Assembly: GCA_964020975.1 (NCBI GenBank)
Contig: OZ026622.1
Location: forward strand, 61,869,759-61,933,758
Source of the DNA: Hermodice carunculata
Lineage: Eukaryota > Annelida > Polychaeta > Eunicida > Amphinomidae
Direction: 5' to 3'
Length of the DNA: 64,000 bases
The notes under the pieces were generated by a model. That model did not search any database, had not been told where the DNA came from, and worked only from the letters and a program-made list of their open reading frames with translations. Positions 55,295 to 64,000 of this stretch are shown here, piece after piece. Both the position numbers and the translations under genes were made by a program. How positions within the stretch are numbered: position 1 is the stretch's first letter; every line of letters starts with the position of its first letter.

Positions 55295-58200
55295 TAATGT
55301 GAAAGTAGTTGTGTTTTCAACAGTGTTGTGCAAACTGGTAATGCTTCAGTGCCAAATTCCCTCTAGGTAATATCTGTTCACGACACAAAGACTGAAGAAG
55401 CCTTTTATCTGCATATATAGAAGTTAATTATGAGATCTCAATTTACCAAAAAAGAACTTTGTCTGTCTGCAATGTACAGTTTGTAACACAAGGAACATAT
55501 CATTTATGACTTGTTGTACACAAATAAGCTGCGTCGATTTAATGTCGTTGAATTTATGTAAGTAATCACCTCATTTACTTTAATATATGTTTACGCAACA
55601 AACTGAGTAAACTGTTCAAAATAAGTCATCTCACCCCGTTCTTTTATGGTTGCACACATATAAATTGTCATTGTCCTGCAGCTTTGTCTCTTTTCCGTGA
55701 CCTGTTCAGTAATGCAAATTATATGCATATTCAAGTTGAATAAAAAATTTCACCAAAGTCAATGGGTAGTTTTGCATATATACAGTAATCTTATTGTATG
55801 ATCATTCACTTACAAGCCACTTTGGTAGCTTTTCAAGAAATGGATATCAGGATAGGTATTAAACATTGTCTTTCTCCCAGTACTCTCATAAATTTGCTTG
55901 CAGACTATTTTGCTCGCTTAATGTCGGCAGTAAAAAGCCCGTTCGTTGTTGTTATACATGATGCAAAGCCAGGTTAGAAAAAGAAATGCAAGTCATATTT
56001 TCTTCATACAAGGTTTTTTCTTAACTGCTCACGAACTGTTTGACCTTTTTATCACATTCCAGTGGGCAGTAGTTTGAAACGTACTGCCTGCTATTAACCC
56101 TTTGGCTCTAAAATCGACCAAAAGCGTCCAAACCTGAGCTGTCGTCTACTTACATATTTTTCTTTAAATTTCATGTTAATAGAAAAGATTTTGGATTAAA
56201 GTTGTTTATAAAACCTATTATGATGCCTCGCCCCAGACCAATAGCTTGTCTCGGATCGCGTTGGAATGCGCCCAACCTGCACCAAGGAAACCTATTGACT
56301 CGGTTTTATTCTGACCAGGACAATGTTAGGGATTTACCAGCATTTTCGGCATCTCCAACATTATTTTGTTGAGACAACACAGACGAAAAACACGATTAAG
56401 AAAATTTCACTTCCTGCAAATGGTTGTCATATTTACCAAACCCGAAATTTAAACCCAAAGTTTGTTCCGTGGTCTCACCATTCACGGTAACTTTACATTT
56501 CCACATCTGGTCGCAGAAAACGCACTTGCGCCTATTATGTGGACCACAATTGCAGGCTCCGGGTTTGCAACACGCACAGTCTCTCGCATTTCCATCAAAT
56601 GGACACTGACATGGGAATGCTATCATCAGACTTTCCACTAGTTTAGCTGTAAAATACATCAAGTAGAAGTGATGCATCAGAAGACTGAACATGAATCGGT
56701 TTCACTTTGGACATTTGCTCTGTCGTTACTTTAACTCATTCCACACTATGTTAAAAAAAAAAAAACCACTTGGGTAGTGGTTTTGGCAGCTGCCCTTGCG
56801 CCAGCTGCACTATGAGTTGCCAGAAAAAGCCAAAACCACTGACTGAAGCCTAAAGCCTTGCTGGTACCTCAATGAAAGCCCTTTTCACAAGAATTTATGT
56901 ATGCAATTGTCATCTTAAAGCTTGGTAAATGTACTGAAAAATCAGGGAGTGGTATGGAATGAGTTAAGGGAGATATCGTTATTCATTTGAACATTGCGTG
57001 AGATATACTAGGTTTTACTGCGATATTTCACCAAACCCAGAGCCAGGTCTGCGCTCTCTCTTAGTGATCAAGATAAATTTGGAATTAGGATAATAGACGT
57101 GGATCGGTACCACGAAGACCTGTGTAAATTTAAAGCGACTCATGGAAATGGTTCGAGAATAAATCATCTGGCCATACTAACCATCCACTTGGAACTGAAC
57201 ATGCGTTGGACTGTCAGCGTAATATGTGTCGTTCCCGATCGAGCTATTGTAAACCAAGTCCATGATTCCCACGTATTTCAGTTTCTTCCATCTGGAATCA
57301 AGCGGGTGGCTGACTTCCATGACATATGTTGCATTGTCCGAGAATAAAAGTTCCTCGATCTAATTGAAAATTGAAAACATACACTGTTGCTTTAAAATTG
57401 TTTAACTTTTTTTCGTCTTTGTTGTACGTGTTATTGGTAAACTCTACCTATCAGTGACAAATCAAATGAAAATTTGCTTCTTAAATTTCTCATCTTTCAG
57501 TTTCACTTTGTCTACCAGAGCACCAAGTCATGCCTAGAAGAACAGCTTCCAGGAACCAATAACTCTACATCGTGCCATTATCAAACCATACATGTGCATG
57601 GAATATTATACTGGAAATGCCTATATGTTACTCTATTTTCATATCAAAGGTATGCATTTCATCGATTGCTGGAATCGTCATAAACATGAAATGCAACATA
57701 AAGTTTGAAGGAAATTGTGTACACATTGGTGTTATTTCATTTGAAAAACAGATAAGATCAGTTCCTAGTTTCGTTAGAATGGCGCATGGAAAATCCAGCT
57801 GAACCCCAATCGTCCAGTTAAAGACGACATGTAGGTTGCCTGCGAGGGCAGACTTACGATCGCCTATGTTTTTATATGAGCGATTTATCTTGGGGTGAGG
57901 GAGTTAGCAGATTATAGGGGAGCCACAGTCTATCTCTGTAGGCAAACATGCAGGCGCCAGTGGATGAAGCCCTTCATTAAAGTACGAAGGTGCATGAACT
58001 TGTGAATCCATGTCGCTTTGCAGTGGCGTTATATGAATGATGGAACGAATAGTATCACCTGAAGGAGGCCTTCATATGTGCTGCCGTAACACGATGTTGG
58101 AGAGAAAAACATGTTGGAAAAATTAATGTTAACAGAACCTGGGGAAAATGTAGTTTATTACAATTTTCCAAACTTTCGATTTTTGGGCAACATGCAAACG

Positions 58201-61200
58201 TACCTTCACATACACAATGTCGCCAACCTGTCGTCCATCTATGGTTCGCACCTGATGAGTGCTCCGGATCCCTTCGTAATGTACACCAGGAAGCAGTAAC
58301 CATGGCATGGTCACGTCACGGGCGTACGCCGATGAATTCGGTGTAGCGTGTTTTACACAAACTTTGATCTGTATCCTTTGCCTAGTAATTAGGAGAATCT
58401 TGTGTGTACACTTTTTTTTTAAATTTCGGATACATTCAACTCCAGAAAGTTCTTCACAGACGCAAAGAGAATTCAATTGTTTATTCGCTAAATTTTCATT
58501 TCCCCTGTTTAAAAACACATTGTCCAGTGCACTTAATGTAAAATGAGAGATTGTGCTTCCACTAAGGTTCTTTAAGATACAATAACGTAACTTTGAATTG
58601 GAACTTAGATCATCAGAAATGATGAAAAATGACAAGACATTTTTCTCCAAAAAATTGGAGGTCATGAATTTTTGTTACCAAAGCATACTGAATATACACC
58701 GTTATTAGCTGTCACGCAGATCTACGGGTGTACATGTCGTACATATACTTAGTATTCACTTACGTGTTATTTTCAGATTGTTGACTGTGAAAGCTGGCAT
58801 TGGCAACGAGGTAGGGTCTCCTGCTTAGAGAAGGCTGCAGGGTAACAGGTACCTGCCCCACCCAGACCATTTCTCCAAAGTGTACACCGCCACCAATCCA
58901 GGCTTGGGAACCATTACTGACACCTGCAAAGTCCTCTAGTCTGCTGTCAATACTGACCACGATCTTGTTGCTGTCGTCGCGTGTGTCTCCTGATGTAACC
59001 CCCACATTAGTCAGCATTGCTGAGCCAAGGTCGTCCCGAGTCCAGTCTTCAGTAGATCTAAAGTGCATAATTGTTAAATGTCTCAGAGCAATGTGTATTC
59101 ATACATACATACATACACACATACATACGTACATACATGCATGCATGCATGTTTACATACATGTATACACGCATGCATTTCGGCTTTAAAATGACACTTT
59201 GACCTAAAACTGACCTTTGACCTTGAAATGAACTTTGACCTTGATATGATCATGACATTTGAGATGACCTTTGCCTTGATATGATCGAACTCCAATACAC
59301 TTGGAACTACATCTACTATAGTATATAAGATATTGAAGATTTAAAACTTTAATTAGCCCTCATCTGCATAATTTTGAAAAGCATGACCTCTCATTATAAA
59401 AAGGCCAGACTTCATCTATAGAAGTATAATTGTGCCAAGTTTGGAGTTTCTACGTATTATACTTTTCAAATGAAATGTCGGACAAATTTTTCCCCAAAAG
59501 AAAGAAAGAAAGAAAGAAAGAAAGAATTCCTAGAAAAACAATATGTCTGTGTTGTCACACAGACATAATCAGTCCAGGGCGTGTCTTGTTTAAACATTTT
59601 AAGACTTGAAACTTGCAGGTATTATAGCACCTACCACCAGGAGGAATATCTACATCGTGAAAATTGACTTACAGTAGTGAATTTCAGCACGGGTAACACA
59701 AGTATTAACATTGTCGCATTCAATTGTGCACCTTAGATTTCTACTGTAGGATAAAGCACAAAAATGTGTGGATGTAAATGTTCATTGTGATTTGATGAAA
59801 GTTAATTAAATTATTTCAGCATATCTTGCAATGTTTTCACGTAAGGGTAAAACAAATTATCGATTTCCTGAACATAAGCAAACCATTTTTACGAATCAAT
59901 GAATGGTTTAAACTAAAATCTATTAATACCCCCTCGTGTAGATCCTTGCACGGGAATTTGCATAATTTGAAATTGAATAATCCTCGGAGACAGCATGTTC
60001 GTCTATGAAAAGTCTTCAAAGACTGCATACATACATACATACATACATACATACATACATACATACATACATACAAGCATACATGCATGCATACATGCAT
60101 GCATACATACAAACATACATACACACATGCATACATGCATGCATGCATGCATACAGACATACAGACATACATACATACATACATACATACATACATACAT
60201 ACATACATACATACATACATACATACACACATACATACATACATACACACATACATACATACATTCATACATACATACATACATTCGTACGTGCTTACCT
60301 ACGAACATACATGTATGCCTACTAAATACAGGCTAACATTACCTCAAAGTAGGGCTAGCAGTCGTGACAACAGACCCTGACCCGACGTTACTACCAGCAG
60401 ATACCACACGAATATTAGTTATTGAAACACGACGTCCATCCTCCAGTGACCCTACAGCTTCTATCTGGGAATATGTCACTCCTTTGGGTAGTCCTAAAGT
60501 CATATTGACCGTAGCTGTTGAACCTACTTCTGATGATTCTGACTGAGTATTTATGTCAAAAAATGGTGATTTCGTATAAGTCACTTCAGAATCCAGGGTT
60601 GTATTACCACTTTTGGACGGATCGTCCGTGTCGTAGGTTACGGCCATTTGGCACTGGAGACGGTTCCCTGGTGCCACAGTATCTGAAATTAACATTCCAC
60701 CACCTCTATCGTAAACATGAAAGAAAATGCTCTGAATGAACAACTGATTAGCGAATGGGAAAGATCATCAATCAGACCATTTATTAAATCCTGCATGGAT
60801 GCTCTAAATTCTATTTTATCATACTCCACGTGCAGCCAAGGGTGGATTTGAAATTTACATCACAGACGTTGTCATCAAGATCTTAAAGACAGAAATCCAA
60901 CGGATGTTATATTGTAAAATTTGATAAGGTGAAGAAAAAAAGACGTATGTAGATGAGCTAATGTTATTGCTTGTTTCAAAAAGTTCAAGAGAAATCTATG
61001 TTTACACCCATATCACCGTCATTTCCCTATTTAAATTTCTGCAGAGATAGCTGGATTTTCCAAAGACTGCAGGTTTCCTCTGCAACATATTTCATTAGCG
61101 TGAATAATCTATAGACGTCTTGCTTGTCCCTTCCACTTTTATTTCAGAAATGAACACAGTGGGATGCAGCGTAATGTTTTTATCTGAAATTTTACTGAGG

Positions 61201-61816
61201 TAATAAACCTGGACTCCATGCCAATTTCCTTGAAATCGACACCATAATTATCTGCCCGTGTGACGACATCGCTTTCCTTCATGTAAACACAATTTAATAA
61301 CACGAGCGTCTTCCTCTACACACTCACGTCGAACGACCAAGGTAACGTTGCCATTAAATTCGTCGTCCTTTGCGCACGTGTCGTGTATGAAGATTATAAT
61401 GGACTCATTCTTTTCTCCCGTCACACTTTCTGCAAAGTTCTACAACAAAAAACGCACGTTAAAGTACCACAACTCTCTGCTTACAATTTTTCAAGGCATG
61501 AAACAAATGCGATCATAATCACAAGGGAACTGTAATCAATACAGACACAAACTGAGTTTCGTATCGTTTAACATTCATTTATATAGTTTAATTAAGATAA
61601 TTTATAAAGGCAGTTTAGGTTCTACACCTTGTCGACAATATTTTCTCTTTTGTAAACATATAAATCATTCACGTTTGTGAAACAGCTATAGATTTGATCT
61701 GCTCGCCACCTTACCAGTAAAGTGCTAGTTCTTGTATGCAGTGCTGTATTACCAGCCACATCAGAACTGCGAAACGTCCAGTCTATTTGTTCATCCAAGG
61801 AAACGGTGGCGTTCGC
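50331..61816 (-). CDS. Large extracellular multidomain protein, C-terminal part (eleven joined exons)
   Basis: Eleven exons join without a phase conflict into 722 codons plus a stop. From N to C: a HYR-like piece (S-S-D-V-A-G-N-T-A), beta-sandwich-like segments rich in N-x-S/T sequons, a ten-Cys cluster, an Asp-box motif (S-Q-D-G-G-D-T-W), and a C-terminal domain resembling carbohydrate-binding modules of the galactose-binding fold (Q-T-V-T-L-P-A-G early, T-A-Y-F-D-N-F-Q-L at the end). The sequons and cysteines point to a secreted or cell-surface protein. The N-terminus lies beyond the right edge. The 3' end is uncertain: the frame stops at 50331, but a GTAAGC donor at 50357 could lead to another exon that I could not find. 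The family is not recognised by name. Confidence 0.85.
51000..51090 (-). CDS. Extracellular gene, exon 10, middle of carbohydrate-binding-like domain
   Basis: The acceptor is the end of an (ATT)n tract (TTATTATAG). The donor is GTAAGT, phase 2/0. It codes I-R-E-A-L-I-I-A-Y-S-K-A and L-T-Y-G-L-R-L-D, the central strands of the galactose-binding-like fold. Confidence 0.9.
51092..51161. repeat. (AAT)n then (AAC)n next to a splice acceptor
   Basis: The AAT end of the tract forms, on the minus strand, the TTATTATAG acceptor of the exon at 51090. Confidence 0.95.
51468..51503 (-). repeat. 36-bp perfect copy of the exon-9 acceptor region
   Basis: Identical to 52422..52457: 13 intron bases including the acceptor and the first 23 coding bases of the exon at 52444. 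It lies in the following intron and reads into a short frame that soon stops. Confidence 0.9.
52225..52444 (-). CDS. Extracellular gene, exon 9, start of carbohydrate-binding-like domain
   Basis: Acceptor TTTCATTTCACAG and donor GTGGGT, phase 1/2. It codes V-V-T-G-D-E-L-Q-G-Q-C, then V-D-P-S-C-E-E-T-T-V-G-W, which resembles the N-P-S-F-E-x-x-x-x-G-W start of CBM4/9-type modules, then Q-T-V-T-L-P-A-G. Its first 23 bases and acceptor recur at 51468..51503. Confidence 0.9.
52736..53570. repeat. Degenerate ~140-bp satellite, five or more units
   Basis: Units with TCTTCAATATCTTC or TCTTGAATAACTTC, then GATTCCAAATGTTA or ATTCCAACTTCAA and AAATTTGTGA, recur every 134 to 146 bases. Same family as 48716..49060. 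It fills most of the intron 52445..53958. Confidence 0.68.
53959..54183 (-). CDS. Extracellular gene, exon 8, Asp-box (BNR) motif, GC donor
   Basis: Acceptor TTTTTTTTACAG. The frame needs a phase-1 exit, and the only site giving it is AGAG|GCAAGT, the consensus of GC-AG introns. It codes G-A-L-F-A-S-S-N-N-G-V-A-C-V-T and S-Q-D-G-G-D-T-W, a textbook Asp-box (S-x-D-x-G-x-T-W), as found in beta-propeller sialidases and sortilins. Only one Asp-box is seen, so a full propeller is not shown. Confidence 0.88.
54584..54680. repeat. Microsatellite (ATT)n
   Basis: About 32 units in the intron 54184..56436. Confidence 0.95.
55129..55293. repeat. Compound microsatellite (CT)n, (AT/ACAT), (ATT)n
   Basis: About 23 CT units, 40 bases of AT/AC, then about 25 ATT units. 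55294..56436 shows nothing further. Confidence 0.95.
56437..56646 (-). CDS. Extracellular gene, exon 7, cysteine cluster
   Basis: Acceptor GTATTTTACAG and donor GTAAAT, phase 1/1. It codes 70 residues with ten cysteines arranged C-x-C, C-x-C-C, C-x-C, C-x-x-C and a last C, including C-C-K-P-G-A-C-N-C-G-P-H. It probably forms a disulphide-rich knob; the spacing matches no domain I can name. Confidence 0.9.
57182..57359 (-). CDS. Extracellular gene, exon 6 (no in-frame Met start)
   Basis: Acceptor TTTTCAATTAG and donor GTTAGT, phase 0/1. It codes I-E-E-L-L-F-S-D-N-A-T-Y-V-M-E-V and K-Y-V-G-I-M-D-L-V-Y-N-S-S, then G-N-D-T-Y-Y. It was found because exons 5 and 7 are out of phase without it, and it fits both exactly. 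Confidence 0.85.
57836..57945. mobile_element. MITE, 110 bp, same family, diverged, 9-bp target duplication
   Basis: The left end is TTGCCTGCGAGGGCAGAC and the right end reads back as TTGCCTACAGAGATAGAC. The flanks ACATGTAGG and ACATGCAGG match at 8 of 9. It lies in the intron between exons 5 and 6 of the minus-strand gene. Confidence 0.65.
58204..58381 (-). CDS. Extracellular gene, exon 5
   Basis: The acceptor TTCTCCTAATTACTAG has a visible branch-point-like CTAAT, and the donor is GTACGT, phase 2/0. It codes I-Q-I-K-V-C-V-K-H and V-T-M-P-W-L-L-L-P-G, then V-G-D-I-V-Y-V-K. The acceptor was chosen because it alone gives the phase needed after exon 4. Confidence 0.87.
58764..59057 (-). CDS. 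Extracellular gene, exon 4, beta-sandwich-like repeat
   Basis: Acceptor GCACTTTAG and donor GTAAGT, phase 2/2. It codes D-D-L-G-S-A-M-L-T-N-V-G-V and N-K-I-V-V-S-I-D-S, then G-E-M-V-W-V-G-Q-V-P-V-T-L, a second strand-rich unit with sequons N-G-S, N-A-S and N-N-T. Confidence 0.9.
59098..59175. repeat. Impure (ACAT)n
   Basis: ACAT/GCAT units just upstream (minus-strand sense) of the exon at 59057. Confidence 0.92.
59211..59245. promoter_or_regulatory. Cluster of nuclear-receptor half-sites including a perfect DR1
   Basis: TGACCTTTGACCT at 59211..59223 is a perfect direct repeat with 1-base spacing. Two TGACCTTGA units (reverse TCAAGGTCA) follow within 25 bases. The stretch is itself weakly repetitive, so chance is possible. 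Confidence 0.28.
59475..59570 (+). repeat. Second copy of the interspersed repeat ending in a near-palindrome
   Basis: GTCGGACAAATTTTT, a (GAAA)n tract at 59497..59524, then TGTCTGTGTTGTCACACAGA. It is inverted relative to the copy at 47041. ~140-bp satellite sequence lies just before it (59330..59470). Confidence 0.65.
60025..60293. repeat. Long impure (ACAT)n
   Basis: About 65 ACAT units with GCAT and ACAC interruptions, ending 50 bases from the exon at 60343. 60683..61327 is intron with nothing else seen. Confidence 0.95.
60343..60682 (-). CDS. Extracellular gene, exon 3, beta-sandwich-like repeat
   Basis: Acceptor AATTTCAG and donor GTAATG, phase 1/2. It codes 113 residues with alternating hydrophobic strands (L-Q-C-Q-M-A-V-T-Y, A-T-V-N-M-T-L-G-L-P) and several sequons (N-T-T, N-M-T). 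The style is that of DUF11-like or invasin-like beta repeats. A long (ACAT)n tract starts 50 bases downstream in the intron. Confidence 0.9.
61328..61439 (-). CDS. Extracellular gene, exon 2 of the visible set
   Basis: Acceptor TTTGTTGTAG and donor GTGAGT, phase 0/1. It codes N-F-A-E-S-V-T-G-E-K-N-E-S-I-I-I-F-I and G-N-V-T-L-V-V-R, beta-strand-like with two sequons. Confidence 0.82.
61715..61816 (-). CDS. Extracellular gene, exon with HYR-like end
   Basis: Acceptor GACATATAG, donor GTAAGG, phase 0/0. It codes A-N-A-T-V-S-L-D-E-Q-I-D-W-T-F and S-S-D-V-A-G-N-T-A-L, the typical last strands of a HYR or cadherin-like module. One sequon (N-A-T). Confidence 0.82.
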
Positions 61817-62105
61817 CTATATGTCAATACACACAGAAAAGGAAATTGTTCATTTAATTACTGTTGAAAATTGTAGGTCTGATTTTAATGTTTGAAAGTT
61901 TCATTTGTGAACTGTTTGTTAGAATGCAAGCAAACATTTGAAATCATTATGGCAGGTTTTCAGAAAAGAATTAAGCCAAATTAATTGAATAGTTGCTTAG
62001 CAAGGAGTACTGTGTGGAAACGCCAAAAGATAGATACTGGCAAATTCTCACTCTTTCTTTTGTCTAAAAAATGATATCGTACAGACCAATTTTTGAACTG
62101 AATTG

Positions 62106-64000
62106 GTTTAAACATATTTTATTCGGAGAAAGCAAAACCCTATACAAATCATTCTTGCAAAGAAAAGACAAGAGCACAGGACATACGACACGTACATTCC
62201 AAAGTTACGCATCTCGTCTCGTCAGGGGACTCAACGAGGGGCGTAAGGAGGAGACAAGTAGAAGGGAGACACCACTAAACAGAACACAGATAGAAAGGGC
62301 CATGATGCAATTACCATAGACAGTGTACTAAGTTATTGTTTCACCAGGGACGTGTCCCTGGTTTCACATTGAAAGTGTTTATTTTTTCAATATAATCTTG
62401 AACTGATAGAAAGATACGGATATTTTCCTGTAGGGAACATTTATCATGACCATACAAAGCAGTTTGGATTGAAAACGGTGCTGCTGAACAGATGGAAATG
62501 TGGAGGATATCGCGGGCAATAACATATCGTGGGCAGGTTAGGAAATAGTGCCAAACGCTTCCAGTGGTGGCGCCGCATGTGCAGCTTGCAGATTCGACAA
62601 CGCCAATCTTACTCAGGTGGTCGTTCAGCTGACTGCAGTCCATTCGCAGACGGGAATGCAAAATGGACAAGTATCTCTTACCAATATTTAAGCGTTTTGG
62701 ATGTACGACACAACATGTTTCCAAATTCGAAATTCTCTGTTTGAATTGCGACAGGGTCGGTAAGTTCCTAGTATCGCACGGGAGTAAGTTCCATGAAGTA
62801 ATAGCAGATGGAAAAAATGATTTCTCAGAAAGGACTGTCCTGGAGTTAAAAGATCGCATGTCAGAATGTCTACTAGAATCTGATTGGACGATGGTTTTCA
62901 TCTACTAATGGAACGTCGGGTAGGGCAGCATACAAATAACTAGGTGTAAGTTTATGAACTATTTTATACATTGTTATGCAGTTTGATCTTTCCCTTCGCT
63001 TTGACAGTGACTCCCAGCCAGTTTCTTCATACAGTTTAGCCTTTGGGGTGGTTCTTATAGCACCTGTCACAATTCGGCTGCAGTCAGCTGAATGTTTTCA
63101 AGAAGATCTTTATCAGATTGGGTGCCCCATCCCAGACACGCCACCATATTACATAAATAGGACGAATGAAAGATTTGTAAATTATTCCCAAAGTTTCACG
63201 ATCAAGACGGTACTGGATGGATTTCTTGATGTTTAGCTGTTTGCATGCTTTGAGTGCAATTTGTTTAATGTGAGAACTCCATTTCAGCCCTAAGTGTTTA
63301 TGTTCGGGAACACTCTCTAACTGCTGGCCTTGAAAAATGGGAGGAGGGTGATCAGGGGTGTTTTTCTTCAAAGAAATAAGCATAGTGTCGGTCTTCAGTG
63401 CATTTAAGAAGACAATCCACTCCATGGACCATTCATCTGGGAGGTGAGGTTACTATTCAAGACCGTAGCAGCATGGACTAGATCATCGACAGTAAGATAA
63501 AGTGATGAATCGTCCGCGAATAATTTAACATTAGAGTTTACCACATTAATTATATCATTGATGTAAATAAGAACTAGAAGAGGGCCTAGTACAGACCCTT
63601 GAGGCACACCGGCCGTGATGGTGCCCCATTTCGAAGACTGCCCATTAAGAACTACGCGTTGCCTGCGATCATTAAGATAGTCGCCAAACCATGCCAAAAG
63701 GTTGTCTGTGATACCGTTGTGGGTTTTTTTCCTAATTTATGTGGGAGACCTCTGTACCAAACTTTCTTGAACACTTTGCTTATATCGAGAAAGACAATTC
63801 TTACTTCTTTTTCTTCATCAATCGCTGTGCATAGTTCGTGATATAAAGAAAGTAGTTGGTTGACTGTAGAGTATAAAGCCGGACTGGTTTGCAGAAATAA
63901 CCATATTTTCCAGAAAAAAGTTGAATGCCTGTTTAAACACTACTCTTTCCAATACTTTCCCTCTATAACTTAAAAGAGATACCGGACGGTAGTTGTTGCA
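62106..64000 (-). mobile_element. Non-LTR retrotransposon (Jockey/CR1-type LINE), 3' half, decayed
   Basis: Reading leftwards from the window edge: reverse transcriptase with G-V-P-Q-G-S-V-L-G-P and the catalytic F-A-D-D, the thumb region, and a C-terminal domain with a C-x-C-G...H-x-x-x-C-P zinc-like motif ending at 62341. The coding sequence shifts frame at least three times, so the copy is dead. About 230 bases of 3' untranslated sequence end at 62106. The 5' part lies beyond the window. It has inserted upstream of the first visible exon of the minus-strand gene, probably in an intron. Confidence 0.85.

Noticed and set aside
59837-60380. Long Cys-Met-Tyr-Val or His-Ile-Thr-Tyr repeat frames on both strands
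   Set aside because: Translations of (ACAT)n, open in all frames because the unit has no stop.

Overview
This is AT-rich, intron-rich animal nuclear DNA. GT-AG introns, polyadenylation signals, non-LTR retrotransposon (LINE) pieces, miniature inverted-repeat transposons (MITEs) and very many microsatellites are all visible. The kind of extracellular protein on the minus strand and the general texture suggest a marine invertebrate, perhaps a deuterostome such as a hemichordate; that is an impression, not something the sequence proves. I see no tRNA, rRNA, CRISPR or bacterial operon structure.

The left two thirds (about 1.2 to 40.9 kb, plus strand) is one very large gene. I joined 24 coding exons by hand, from 11660 to the stop at 40674. 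Every splice site used has an acceptor AG and a donor GT, every codon phase matches across every junction, and the sum is 2181 codons plus a stop. A further exon at 1227..1324 fits upstream. The protein has, in order: a short charged N-terminal part, four copies of a ~65-residue K/E-rich repeat, six copies of a ~57-residue Ser/Arg-rich repeat, basic linkers, about 80 copies of a seven-residue repeat (consensus K-V-L-P-D-G-T) in a single 2.2-kb exon, acidic/basic linkers, and a C-terminal module that reads as four degenerate EF-hands. I do not recognise the gene by name. Two extra exons with their own stop and AATAAA (19348..19454 and 34265..34329) suggest shorter isoforms.

The right third (about 50.3 to 61.8 kb, minus strand) holds eleven exons of a second gene, also joined with all phases matching, coding 722 residues of a larger extracellular protein that starts beyond the window. 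It carries a HYR-like segment, beta-sandwich-like repeats with many N-glycosylation sequons, a cysteine cluster, an Asp-box (BNR) motif and a C-terminal carbohydrate-binding-like (galactose-binding fold) domain. One of its introns appears to be GC-AG.

Between and inside these genes lie LINE fragments (12.3, 35, 46 and 62-64 kb, plus a 246-bp truncated insertion at 5.5 kb with a perfect 12-bp target duplication), a MITE family with 18-bp ends and 9-bp target duplications (three clear copies), a ~474-bp tandem duplication, a ~140-bp degenerate satellite, minisatellites, and simple repeats that in two cases lie directly against a 3' splice site. The two genes have no visible functional link; they are convergent neighbours separated by about 9.5 kb without a convincing gene.
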